From positions 337,297 to 401,296 of the forward strand of contig NZ_GL945017.1 of the NCBI RefSeq assembly GCF_000218235.1: a stretch of 64,000 nt of DNA, read 5' to 3'. This document shows positions 33,764 to 41,721 of this stretch, one piece after another (within the stretch, counting starts at the first letter, position 1; every line of letters begins with the position of its first letter). The translations under genes and the position numbers were made by a program. Under the pieces are notes generated by a model. That model was not told where the DNA came from. It worked only from the letters and a program-made list of their open reading frames with translations, and ran no database searches. The stretch comes from Hallella multisaccharivorax DSM 17128. GTDB taxonomy: Bacteria > Bacteroidota > Bacteroidia > Bacteroidales > Bacteroidaceae.

Positions 33764-34357
33764 CTATGCCCAGAAATACAGAGGCGCGTGTCGGTTGCCC
33801 TCTTTCTTGAGCTTGCCTTGACCGACAAGCCTCGTCAGCCACTTGTCTGCCATATAGCCTGACAAACCAAAACTGTCGCGCATGGCCTGGCGGGTAATGA
33901 AGCGGTGATCGACGTGATATTCGTTCAATTTTTTCATTAGCTCATCTTCTGTATATTCTATAGATGAGGTTGCCCTTTTAGAGCGTGTGAAGCTCACGCC
34001 CTTTCTGACTTCTCCCGTCAGTGAGCTCTCCGGCAGAAAGTTGATGCCCCTCAGCCATACATCATTGCCGGTGACACGCTTTCCGTCTGTCGGTTGTGAC
34101 AGTCCTGCGGAAAGACTAAAGTACCCTATTCCAGGGAGATGGAAGCGTCTGCCGCATTCTAATTCTTGCCTGATGTGATACCTTAGGGCTGCGAGTACGG
34201 CCTTGACATCGGCGCGGGTCAACGAGCAGGAAGCCTCGATGTTGCCGGCTAATTCGTCGTCGGTGATGGGCGTGCCAGCCTCTAACTGTACATAGGCGTG
34301 CCCATTGCCTTTCCCGTCAGCGTTCTTAATGGTGTGAATGTCAAATTTTATTTCCAT
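33764..34357 (-). CDS. HU-family DNA-binding protein with a C-terminal winged-helix-like region
   Basis: This 197-aa protein has an N-terminal HU/IHF-like domain of the type found in Bacteroidota (about 1-125, with LTRADVKAVLAALRYHIRQE, FHLPGIGYFSLSA and a late beta-arm). An added C-terminal region of about 65 residues (EYTEDELMKKLNEYHVDHRF, then MRDSFGLSGYMADKWLTRLV) looks like a winged helix. Such proteins bend or package DNA. Its promoter (34384-34415) is near-perfect, and it is divergent from glsA across the CACGTG array. The specific target is unknown. Confidence 0.8.
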   Translation of the reverse strand: MEIKFDIHTIKNADGKGNGHAYVQLEAGTPITDDELAGNIEASCSLTRADVKAVLAALRYHIRQELECGRRFHLPGIGYFSLSAGLSQPTDGKRVTGNDVWLRGINFLPESSLTGEVRKGVSFTRSKRATSSIEYTEDELMKKLNEYHVDHRFITRQAMRDSFGLSGYMADKWLTRLVGQGKLKKEGNRHAPLYFWA

Positions 34358-34383
34358 ATTTTCTTAGTGTTTAGTTATCACTG

Positions 34384-34415
34384 CAAAGTTAGATAATATT
34401 TTTGAGATGGCCAAA
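34384..34415 (-). promoter_or_regulatory. Promoter of the HU-family gene
   Basis: Minus-strand TTTG (34412-34415), 20-bp spacer, TAACTTTG (34384-34391), 27 bp upstream of the start codon. Confidence 0.8.
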
Positions 34416-34450
34416 TCCTGCTGCTCAGGTATCCCTTCTCGATCGTCCGG

Positions 34451-34522
34451 CACGTGTCAGACGATACTCCTGTACGTGCCGGAGAATATTCCGGCACGTG
34501 CCGGAGAGTTCTCCCTCACGTG
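34451..34522. repeat. CACGTG tandem array, four units of 22 bp
   Basis: CACGTG lies at 34451, 34495 and 34517, with TACGTG at 34473, exactly 22 bp apart. Most copies extend to CGGCACGTGCCG or a near match. Linkers are also partly self-complementary (for example GGAGA-gt-TCTCC at 34503-34514). The array lies in the 289-bp gap between the divergent HU and glsA genes. It is the same family as the array at 61667-61782. Confidence 0.9.
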
Positions 34523-34623
34523 TCGGACGATTCCGCAGCCTCCTTTTTCCCCCATAAATGTTCAATAGAAAAATATTTTTGCATTTTTACTAATAAAATG
34601 AAAGGTTATAAAAAAATAATTGG

Positions 34624-34631
34624 TATTTTTG
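34624..34631 (+). promoter_or_regulatory. -7 box for the glycine-lipid genes
   Basis: TATTTTTG lies 15 bp before the glsA start. A second TATTTTTG lies at 34574-34581. No clear TTG is at the -33 distance for either, so transcription may need an activator. Confidence 0.5.
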
Positions 34632-34646
34632 CAACGTAGTTTTGTT

Positions 34647-35504
34647 ATGATTCAAGAAAGCATAGAAAAGACAATAGATGTAGAGAGAATCCTGCGCAGC
34701 AAGGTTGGCGGCAAAGCCCGTTTCGCGCCACGTTTTCTTGTGAACTGGCTCCGGCGCATTGTTCATGAGGATGAGGTCAACGCTTTTCTCGGTGAGCATC
34801 GCGACTTGGAAGGCACGCCGTGGCTGGAAGCATGCGTGAGGTATCTCGACATGAAAGTCACGATTGAAGGCATTGAGAATCTGCCCCGCAAGGACGACGG
34901 CAAACGCTATATCTTTGTGAGCAATCACCCGTTGGGTGGGCAGGACGGCGTCTGCCTTGGCTCCATCATCGGCCGGCACTATGAGGGCCGGTTCCGTTAT
35001 CTGGTCAACGACTTGCTGATGTTTTTGCCGGGGCTTCGACCGGTGTGCGTGGGCATCAACAAGACTGGGCGTAACGGGGCGGAGATGGCTGAGGCGGTGG
35101 AGACGGCTTTTGAGAGTGATAACCACATCATCATGTTTCCCGCGGGACTCAACTCGCGCATGATAGACGGGCGGGTACACGATATTCCGTGGAAGAAGAC
35201 GTTTGTCTCGAAGAGCGTCCAGTACCAGCGCGATGTGGTGCCTATCTATTTCAGTGGCCGCAATTCCAACCGTTTTTACCGTATCGCACACTGGCAGGAA
35301 AGGCTCGGCCTGAAAGTGAACATCGCCATGCTCTTTCTTGTCGATGAGATGTACCGCAACCGTCATAAGCCTTTCCGTGTGGTCATTGGGAAGCCTATAC
35401 CCTGGCAGACCTTTGACAGAAGCCGCACGCCGATGGAGTGGGCGGCACGCGTGGAAGACGAAGTGTACCAACAGGCAGGCCCTGGGGGCCTTAAGGCCGA
35501 GTAG
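34647..35504 (+). CDS. glsA: Lysophospholipid-type O-acyltransferase, glycine-lipid GlsA-like
   Basis: The 285-aa PlsC-family acyltransferase has the catalytic NHPLGGQDGV (variant of HX4D: H-P-L-G-G-Q-D) and the motif FPAGLNSRMIDGRVHDIPWK. With the adjacent N-acyltransferase it matches the gene pair that makes glycine lipids in Bacteroides: the partner acylates glycine on nitrogen and this enzyme adds the second acyl chain to the 3-hydroxy group. The start MIQESIEKTI at 34647 lies just after the -7 box; the upstream ATG at 34620 would precede it. glsB follows after 23 bp. Confidence 0.8.
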   Translation: MIQESIEKTIDVERILRSKVGGKARFAPRFLVNWLRRIVHEDEVNAFLGEHRDLEGTPWLEACVRYLDMKVTIEGIENLPRKDDGKRYIFVSNHPLGGQDGVCLGSIIGRHYEGRFRYLVNDLLMFLPGLRPVCVGINKTGRNGAEMAEAVETAFESDNHIIMFPAGLNSRMIDGRVHDIPWKKTFVSKSVQYQRDVVPIYFSGRNSNRFYRIAHWQERLGLKVNIAMLFLVDEMYRNRHKPFRVVIGKPIPWQTFDRSRTPMEWAARVEDEVYQQAGPGGLKAE

Positions 35505-35527
35505 CCGCAACCAAATAATAGTATCCT

Positions 35528-36499
35528 ATGGAAGAAGAAATTATCCAACCCATCAGCAAGGAGGTACTGAAAAGTGAACTGACTCCGGAGCGTTGTCTAC
35601 GCACCACGAATAAGAGTCACAACGAGATTTATGTCATTCGCGCTGCCGAGGCTCCCCATGTCATGCAGGAGATTGGCCGACTGCGCGAGATTGCTTTTCG
35701 CACAGCTGGTGGTGGGACTGGAAAGAGCATGGATATTGACGAGTTCGACACCATGCAGCGTGGTTGCAGGCAGCTCGTGGTGTGGAATCCTGAAGCAGAA
35801 GAGATCATCGGAGGATACCGCTATCTTTTCGGCGAAGACTGGCAGTTGAAGGAAGACGGACAGCCTAATCTTGCCATGAGCCATATGTTCAGGTTCTCCG
35901 ATGAGTTCATGAAAGACTATGCGCCTTATACGGTTGAGCTGGGCCGCTCGTTTGTATCGCTGGAGTATCAGAATGTGCGGAAGAACACCAAGAGCATCTT
36001 TGCACTCGACAATCTGTGGGACGGTCTGGGAGCTCTCACCGTCATTAATCCCCGTTGTAAGTATTTTCTCGGGAAGATGACGATGTATCCGTCGTTTGTG
36101 CGCCGTGGCCGCGACATGATTCTCTATTTTCTCCGCAAGCATTTCGGCGACAATGAGCACCTCGTCGCTCCTGTGCATCCTGTGCTCCTTGAGACACCGG
36201 AGGAGGAGCTGAAACAGATGTTCTGCGAGGATGACTTCAAGCGTGACTACCGTATTCTCAACCATGAGGTGCGCGAGTTAGGCTACAACATCCCACCGCT
36301 GGTCAATGCTTATATGAATCTCAGCCCGACGATGAAGTTCTTCGGCACCGCCGTCAACTATGAGTTTGGTGACGTTGAGGAGAGCGGTATCCTCATTGCC
36401 GTCGACGAGATCTTTGAGGAGAAGCGCATCCGACACATCAACAGTTTCGTGGCAGAGCACCCCGAGGCCGTCAGGATGCCTATGCCGAAAAAGATATAA
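35528..36499 (+). CDS. glsB: Glycine N-acyltransferase, GlsB-like (OlsB/GNAT family)
   Basis: The 323-aa protein is of the OlsB-like family that moves a 3-hydroxyacyl group from acyl carrier protein to an amino acid. Family segments are LRTTNKSHNEIYVIRAAEAP, FRTAGGGTGKSMDIDEFDTM, WNPEAEEIIGGYRYLFGEDW and VELGRSFVSLEYQ. With glsA it forms a two-gene operon for glycine lipids, amino-lipids important in stress tolerance of Bacteroides. The amino-acid substrate (glycine rather than ornithine) is inferred from the phylum. Confidence 0.82.
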   Translation: MEEEIIQPISKEVLKSELTPERCLRTTNKSHNEIYVIRAAEAPHVMQEIGRLREIAFRTAGGGTGKSMDIDEFDTMQRGCRQLVVWNPEAEEIIGGYRYLFGEDWQLKEDGQPNLAMSHMFRFSDEFMKDYAPYTVELGRSFVSLEYQNVRKNTKSIFALDNLWDGLGALTVINPRCKYFLGKMTMYPSFVRRGRDMILYFLRKHFGDNEHLVAPVHPVLLETPEEELKQMFCEDDFKRDYRILNHEVRELGYNIPPLVNAYMNLSPTMKFFGTAVNYEFGDVEESGILIAVDEIFEEKRIRHINSFVAEHPEAVRMPMPKKI

Positions 36500-36529
36500 C
36501 CGTTTATTAACTTACTAATTTTAACCATT

Positions 36530-36889
36530 ATGTCATTTGTTGAAAGTCTTAAGTCAGTAGTATTCCAGAATTATTGTAACTTCGAAGGGCGGGCAACGCG
36601 CTCTGAGTACTGGTTCTTTTATCTGGCTTACTTCATTCTCGTTATTGTGGCCAGTGGCGTGAGCGTTGCGATTAGCGATTCTCATAACATCCTCTCGTGC
36701 ATTGTAGTGCTGGCTCTGCTTTTGCCTATGTTGGGTGTCACGTGGCGGCGTCTGCACGATATCGGCAAGTCGGGTGCGTGGTTTTTCATTTCATGGGTGC
36801 CTATCATCGGCATTATCTGGCTGCTCATCTTGCTGGTTACACCCTCTCAGGCGGCTCCCAACAAGTACGGTAACGCCCCCGAGGTCTGA
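36530..36889 (+). CDS. DUF805 membrane protein
   Basis: The 119-aa protein has the DUF805 pattern: an N-terminal NFEGRATRSEYWFFYLAYFI, three to four membrane helices and the conserved WRRLHDIGKSGAWFFISWVP followed by TPSQAAPNKYGNAPE at the C-terminus. The family is widespread and its role unknown. It lies 30 bp after glsB in the same direction and may be cotranscribed. A small hairpin follows (36920-36940). Confidence 0.88.
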   Translation: MSFVESLKSVVFQNYCNFEGRATRSEYWFFYLAYFILVIVASGVSVAISDSHNILSCIVVLALLLPMLGVTWRRLHDIGKSGAWFFISWVPIIGIIWLLILLVTPSQAAPNKYGNAPEV

Positions 36890-36919
36890 CCCATTCCAAT
36901 CTTTCGAACATTTGTTTGA

Positions 36920-36940
36920 GGCGGCTCACAGAGAGTCGCC
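36920..36940 (+). terminator. Weak hairpin after DUF805
   Basis: GGCGGCT (36920-36926) and AGTCGCC (36934-36940) pair with one G-U around a 7-base loop. No strong T-run follows. The rest of the 278-bp gap to dgt shows no gene. Confidence 0.4.
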
Positions 36941-37167
36941 CTGTACTGTTCGGCACGGTGTAAGGTAAGGCCGCGTGCCCTATCTAAGGGAAAGGCTCAA
37001 CCCCAAATGCATGAAAGATAAAAAAATCAAGGAGCCAAGCTCAATATGAAAAGGGTATGAAGAAAAGTCAGGGAATCGCTATATTGAAGGTAAATGCCCG
37101 TTAGACGATTGACTTTTCTTTATAATATCTTTTGTGAATTGTTAGTAAGTCCTCTCAGGGAAGTGAT

Positions 37168-38505
37168 TTACACGATGGGCAATGCTATGCCGCTGATCTT
37201 CTGATAGATGTCAAGGGCATAGACATCTGTCATGCCACTGATATAGTCGAGTACGGCCATGATGCGTGTCTCCAGGTCGTCGCTGTGAATATCATATTGT
37301 GAGGAGAAGCGGTTGATGAGCTGTTGGGAGTGGAATTTCTCTGGATGGACGGCAGCGTTGATGAACGTTCGCATAAGCGTCTCCATGATTTTGTAACCGC
37401 TCAGCTCCACATCAAGGACAGGCTTGGAATGGTATATCTTCTCATACGAGGTTTTCACGCACTGCTGGTAGGCTTCGCGCTGAGGCTCTGCGATATGGCT
37501 GATGAGGCTCTCCGTGAAGGTGCCGTTGAGGATTTCTTCCTCGTGGGCGACAAATGCCTCCACGCACGCCTGCTCCAAGCAGCCTACGGCGCAGGCGCGG
37601 AAATAGACAATCTGCTCGTTCTCGTCAGTGACGCCATCTTCCTTAAGGCGTTTTAGGATGTGTGCGCGGGTCTCTTCGTCAAAGAATCCAAGCAGCAGGT
37701 TGCGCGTCTCCTCAAAGGAGAGGATGTGTAGCTTGTGTGAGTCCTCGATGTCCATGATTTCATAGCAGATGTCGTCGGCAGCTTCCATGAGGTAAACCAA
37801 GGGGTGACGCGCATATCTCAGCGGTTCGCTCGGTCTGGATAAGTGGATGATTCCCAATTCGTTAGCTATTTTTTCAAAAATGGGTGCTTCCGTTGTGAAA
37901 AAGCCAAACTTGCCGTGCTCGCCGGCCAGGCTGCTGCAGCGGGGATACTTCACCACGGAGGCAAGGGTGGCATAGGTCATGACGAAACCGCCCCGACGCC
38001 GTCCTACAAACTGGTGGGCTAACAGTCGGAAGGCATTGGCATTGCCTTCGAAATGAGTGATGTCGTCCCAGAAGGCCTCAGATACTTTATTTTTTAAGAA
38101 ACTTCCACTGTCTTCGGTGAAGAACGTTTGAATGGCTTTCTCGCCCGAATGCCCGAAGGGAGGGTTGCCCATGTCGTGGGCCAGACCAGCGGTCTGCACG
38201 ATGGTGCCAATCTCTTCGAAGAGCGTACCCCGTAGTTCTGGATGCTTTTCTGTGAGCCGCCGCGCCACATCGTCGCCAAGACTCTTCCCTAAAGACGATA
38301 CTTCAATGGAGTGAGTGAGACGGTTGTGCACGAAAACGCTGCCCGGAAGAGGAAATACCTGGGTCTTGTTTTGCAGGCGCCGGAAAGGCGCTGAGTAGAT
38401 AAGACGGTCGCCGTCGCGCTTAAATTCCGAGCGGTCGTCGTGGCGCAGGGAATGACGGTCCTCTTGACCGAGCCGTTTGTTGCTGATGAGTTGTTGCCAG
38501 TTCAT
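37168..38505 (-). CDS. dgt: Deoxyguanosinetriphosphate triphosphohydrolase-like protein
   Basis: The 445-aa HD-domain enzyme hydrolyses dNTPs, typically dGTP, to nucleoside and triphosphate. The N-terminal signature FKRDGDRLIYSAPFRRLQNK and the HD residues NRLTHSIEVSSLG and AGLAHDMGNPPFGHSGEKAI are clear, with HPLVYLMEAADDICYEIMDI later. The start MNWQQLISNK at 38505 is preferred; the upstream ATG at 38532 is possible. It is divergent from dut, so two genes that lower particular dNTP pools share an intergenic region of 110 bp. Confidence 0.9.
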   Translation of the reverse strand: MNWQQLISNKRLGQEDRHSLRHDDRSEFKRDGDRLIYSAPFRRLQNKTQVFPLPGSVFVHNRLTHSIEVSSLGKSLGDDVARRLTEKHPELRGTLFEEIGTIVQTAGLAHDMGNPPFGHSGEKAIQTFFTEDSGSFLKNKVSEAFWDDITHFEGNANAFRLLAHQFVGRRRGGFVMTYATLASVVKYPRCSSLAGEHGKFGFFTTEAPIFEKIANELGIIHLSRPSEPLRYARHPLVYLMEAADDICYEIMDIEDSHKLHILSFEETRNLLLGFFDEETRAHILKRLKEDGVTDENEQIVYFRACAVGCLEQACVEAFVAHEEEILNGTFTESLISHIAEPQREAYQQCVKTSYEKIYHSKPVLDVELSGYKIMETLMRTFINAAVHPEKFHSQQLINRFSSQYDIHSDDLETRIMAVLDYISGMTDVYALDIYQKISGIALPIV

Positions 38506-38600
38506 GATTTCAGCGTGTGTTGTTTCCGGCAAAGTTACAGTTATTTCATGGCTTTTCGTCTTTTTAATAGATAAAATTAAGTTATCTGTTAGGAATTGAG

Positions 38601-38608
38601 TAATTTTG
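38601..38608 (+). promoter_or_regulatory. -7 box of the dut operon, very short leader
   Basis: TAATTTTG lies only 7 bp before the dut ATG at 38616, so the transcript should have almost no 5' leader. No clear -33 TTG is seen at the right spacing. Confidence 0.5.
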
Positions 38609-38615
38609 CACTATT

Positions 38616-39053
38616 ATGGTGAAAATCAAAGTCGTAAACGCAGGTCGGCAGCCCTTGCCGCAATATGCTACAAGTCAGAGCGCGGGAATGGATCTCCGCG
38701 CTGACATAGAAATACCAGTCACTTTGCGTCCGATGGAGCGCCGTCTTATCCCTACAGGCTTGCATATTGCTTTGCCGGTGGGCTTCGAAGCGCAGGTGCG
38801 GCCGCGCAGTGGACTGGCGCTAAAGCACGGCATTACGGTGCTCAATACGCCGGGAACCATTGACTCCGACTACCGCGGTGAACTGATGGTACTGCTGGTC
38901 AATCTTTCTAATGAAGATTTTATAGTGAATGCCGGTGAGCGTATCGCCCAGATGGTCATCGCAAGACATGAGACTGCTGTCTGGGAACCCGTGGGAGTGC
39001 TTGACGCGACAGAGCGAGGCGAGGGCGGTTACGGCCATACAGGAGTGAAATGA
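38616..39053 (+). CDS. dut: dUTP diphosphatase
   Basis: The 145-aa trimeric dUTPase cleaves dUTP to dUMP, preventing uracil incorporation into DNA and supplying dTMP synthesis. The five family motifs are visible, including [10 protein letters not shown] (motif 1), [11 protein letters not shown] (motif 2), [20 protein letters not shown] (motif 3), AQMVIA (motif 4) and the C-terminal [11 protein letters not shown] (motif 5). It is the first gene of an operon with the TPR, DUF4292 and EnvC-like genes, overlapping the next start by 4 bp. Confidence 0.97.
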   Translation: MVKIKVVNAGRQPLPQYATSQSAGMDLRADIEIPVTLRPMERRLIPTGLHIALPVGFEAQVRPRSGLALKHGITVLNTPGTIDSDYRGELMVLLVNLSNEDFIVNAGERIAQMVIARHETAVWEPVGVLDATERGEGGYGHTGVK

Positions 39054-40822
39054 TGAGAAAACACGGACTTCCATTTGCCGCGCTGGCCATGGCTGCTCTC
39101 CTTTGTCATGCCTTTGCCGTGTCGTCGATGCCTGAAAAAGAGAAAGAGAAGCCCCATGCGCTTAAGGCTTCTTTGACAACCGAACAGGACAGTGTCTTCG
39201 CTGACCGTTTCCTTAACGCCTTGCGTCAACGTGAGAAAGGCAATGCAGATTCTTGCATGATGCTGGTAGACTCCTGCCTGAAAGTCAACCCCTCCTCGGC
39301 TGTAGCCCACTTCATGCGTGCCGAGTATTATTCTGGCAGAGACAGCGACAGCCTGGCTTTACGCGAGTATGAGGCAGCGGCTATACTGGAGCCTGCCAAC
39401 GATACCTATCAGGAACGGGTGGCGCAGATGTATATTGGCACAGGCAATTATGCCAAGGCGATAGATGCCTATGAGAATCTTTACCGCAGCCATCGCGACC
39501 GTGACGACGTATTAGGCGTATTGGTTCAGCTGTATCGGCAGCAGCAATCGTATGACAAGCTGTTAGGGGCCATCGACCGCTTGGAGCAGGTAGATGGCGG
39601 CAGTGACCAGCTCTCGATGATGCGTATGAACGCCTATGAGATGAAAGGCGATACAAAGGGGGCTTACAATGTGCTGAAGGGCCTTGCCGACAGCCATCCC
39701 AACGATCCGGGATTCAAGCTCATGCTCGGCAACTGGCTGATGCAGCACCAGCGCCGGTCTGAGGCTCTCGCCCTCTATACGAGCGTGTTGAAGGATGAAC
39801 CTCACAATGCCATGGCGCAAAGTTGCATGTATGATTACTATAACGCTGTGGGGCAGGACTCGCTCGCCAAAAGCATGATGGACCGGCTACTTCTTGGCAA
39901 AGAGACCCCGCAGGAGACGCGCATCCAGTTTTTGCGCAATGCCATCCAGCAGAATGAGAAGGAGGGCGGCGATTCCATGCAAGTGGTCAGGCTCTTCAAG
40001 AAGGTGCAGACTATCGTGCCACGCGACACTATGGTGGCTCAACTCAAGGCGGCATACTATACCTTGAAGCGGATGCCGAAAGATTCTGTCGACGATGCTC
40101 TTGTGCAATTGTTGCGCCTTCAGCCAGACAACGCGGGCGCAAGAGTGCAGCTTATACAAGATAAGTGGTCGAAACAAAATTGGAAAGAGATCGCCGCGCT
40201 GAGCGAGCCGGGCATGCTCTACAATCCCGACGAGCTGGCTTTCTACTTCTTCACCGGCCTGTCACGTTATTATCTGAAAGACGACGACGGTGCACTCGAC
40301 GCGCTTAAACGCGGCACCGCGGTCATCAACGATCAGAGCAGCACTGACATTGTCTCCGATTTGTACTCCATTTTGGGCGAGATTTATCATTCAAAGGGTA
40401 ATGATAAGGAAGCGTATGCAGCCTACGACAGTTGTCTGCAATACAAACCAGACAATGTAGCAACACTCAACAACTATGCTTATTTTCTCAGTGTTGACGG
40501 CACCAACCTGGAGAAAGCGGAGAAGATGAGCGCCAGAGCCATCGCCGCTGAGCCCAAGAATGCCACCTATCTTGATACCTATGCTTGGGTACTCTACAGA
40601 CTCGGACGCTATGCCGACGCGAAGATTTACATCGACCAGACATTGAAATTCTCCACCGACACCACTTCTGACAATACGCTTTACGAGCACGCTGCCGCCA
40701 TCTATGCGGCGTTGGGCGATTACAAGACGGCGGCAACCTTCTGCGAACAGGCTCTTAAGCATGGTGGCGACGCGAAGGCATTGGAAAAGAAAATCAGATT
40801 TTACAGAAAGAAATCAAAGTAG
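39050..40822 (+). CDS. Secreted tetratricopeptide repeat protein
   Basis: The 590-aa protein has an N-terminal signal peptide (about 1-25) and many TPR units, such as [40 protein letters not shown] and [20 protein letters not shown], ending with [20 protein letters not shown] superhelices are protein-binding scaffolds. It overlaps dut by 4 bp (ATGA) and is followed 2 bp later by the DUF4292 lipoprotein and an EnvC-like protein. The run dut, TPR, DUF4292, EnvC-like recurs in Bacteroidota and suggests an envelope-assembly role, but this is inference. Confidence 0.85.
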   Translation: MMRKHGLPFAALAMAALLCHAFAVSSMPEKEKEKPHALKASLTTEQDSVFADRFLNALRQREKGNADSCMMLVDSCLKVNPSSAVAHFMRAEYYSGRDSDSLALREYEAAAILEPANDTYQERVAQMYIGTGNYAKAIDAYENLYRSHRDRDDVLGVLVQLYRQQQSYDKLLGAIDRLEQVDGGSDQLSMMRMNAYEMKGDTKGAYNVLKGLADSHPNDPGFKLMLGNWLMQHQRRSEALALYTSVLKDEPHNAMAQSCMYDYYNAVGQDSLAKSMMDRLLLGKETPQETRIQFLRNAIQQNEKEGGDSMQVVRLFKKVQTIVPRDTMVAQLKAAYYTLKRMPKDSVDDALVQLLRLQPDNAGARVQLIQDKWSKQNWKEIAALSEPGMLYNPDELAFYFFTGLSRYYLKDDDGALDALKRGTAVINDQSSTDIVSDLYSILGEIYHSKGNDKEAYAAYDSCLQYKPDNVATLNNYAYFLSVDGTNLEKAEKMSARAIAAEPKNATYLDTYAWVLYRLGRYADAKIYIDQTLKFSTDTTSDNTLYEHAAAIYAALGDYKTAATFCEQALKHGGDAKALEKKIRFYRKKSK

Positions 40823-40824
40823 CT

Positions 40825-41721
40825 ATGAACATACGACATGAAATAGCGGCAGCCCTTTCATTATTGCTGCTTGCCGCTTGCGGCACACAGAAGTCGTCGG
40901 TCAAGGACGTGACGACCCCATCGACAAAGCCCTCAGCAGTGAAGCAGCAGGTGGAGATACCTGAAAGTTCGGGCTTTACGTTTGTACAAAAAGTCAATGA
41001 CGGCAAGGTGACGGCGCAAGACATTGTTGCCAACCTCACTTTCTCCGCCACGATGGACGGCAAGGACGTGTCGGTGCCAGGGAGCTTACACATGCGGAAA
41101 GACCAGATGATCCGTCTCCAACTCTTCGTGCCGATCATCCATACAGAGGTGGGACGTCTGGAGTTCACACCCGATTATGTGCTCGTTGTGGACCGTCTGC
41201 ACAAGCAATACGTGAAGGAAGACTATCGCCAACTTGACTTTTTGCGTGACAATGGCCTTGATTTCTATGCCCTTCAGGCTCTGTTCTGGAATCAGCTTTA
41301 TATGCCAGGGGAGAAACAGGTGGATGAGTCCGATCTGTCTAAGTTCAGAGCTGACCTCAACGGCGCAGCGCAGACGGTGCCCGTCAGCTTGGATAAAGGC
41401 CGCATGACATACCATTGGGACACCGACAGGCTGACGGGGCGCATTGACAATACAAAGGTCACCTATGTCTCGGAACAGCATGGAAAGTCGACGCTTACGA
41501 TGAAATATGCCAACTTCAAGCCTCTTGGGGCAAAGTTGTTCCCGGCTTATGAGGAACTCGTTTTCCTGACGTCGGCCACCAAGAAGGTGAAGAAGGTAAC
41601 GATGGTATTGGATATGGACAACATTAGTACATCCTCAAAATGGAGCACGGAGACAACACTCCCATCGAAATATAAGAAGATTGAGGCAGCCGATATATTT
41701 TCTAAACTGTTTAATATGTAA
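40825..41721 (+). CDS. DUF4292 lipoprotein
   Basis: The 298-aa protein has a lipoprotein signal with lipobox LLAAC (Cys near residue 19). The body is beta-rich and resembles the LolA/LolB-like fold of DUF4292, with IVANLTFSATMDGKDVSVPG, LHMRKDQMIRLQLFVPI and a late YEELVFLTSATKKVKKVTMV. It is likely anchored in the outer or inner membrane facing the periplasm. It is translationally coupled to the EnvC-like gene: its TAA and the next ATG share one base (TAATG). A role in lipoprotein or lipid handling is only suggested by fold. Confidence 0.83.
   Translation: MNIRHEIAAALSLLLLAACGTQKSSVKDVTTPSTKPSAVKQQVEIPESSGFTFVQKVNDGKVTAQDIVANLTFSATMDGKDVSVPGSLHMRKDQMIRLQLFVPIIHTEVGRLEFTPDYVLVVDRLHKQYVKEDYRQLDFLRDNGLDFYALQALFWNQLYMPGEKQVDESDLSKFRADLNGAAQTVPVSLDKGRMTYHWDTDRLTGRIDNTKVTYVSEQHGKSTLTMKYANFKPLGAKLFPAYEELVFLTSATKKVKKVTMVLDMDNISTSSKWSTETTLPSKYKKIEAADIFSKLFNM

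Noticed and set aside
34590..35510. A 306-aa minus-strand open frame over glsA
   Set aside because: It is antisense to a clear acyltransferase with catalytic motifs; long shadow frames are expected in this base composition.
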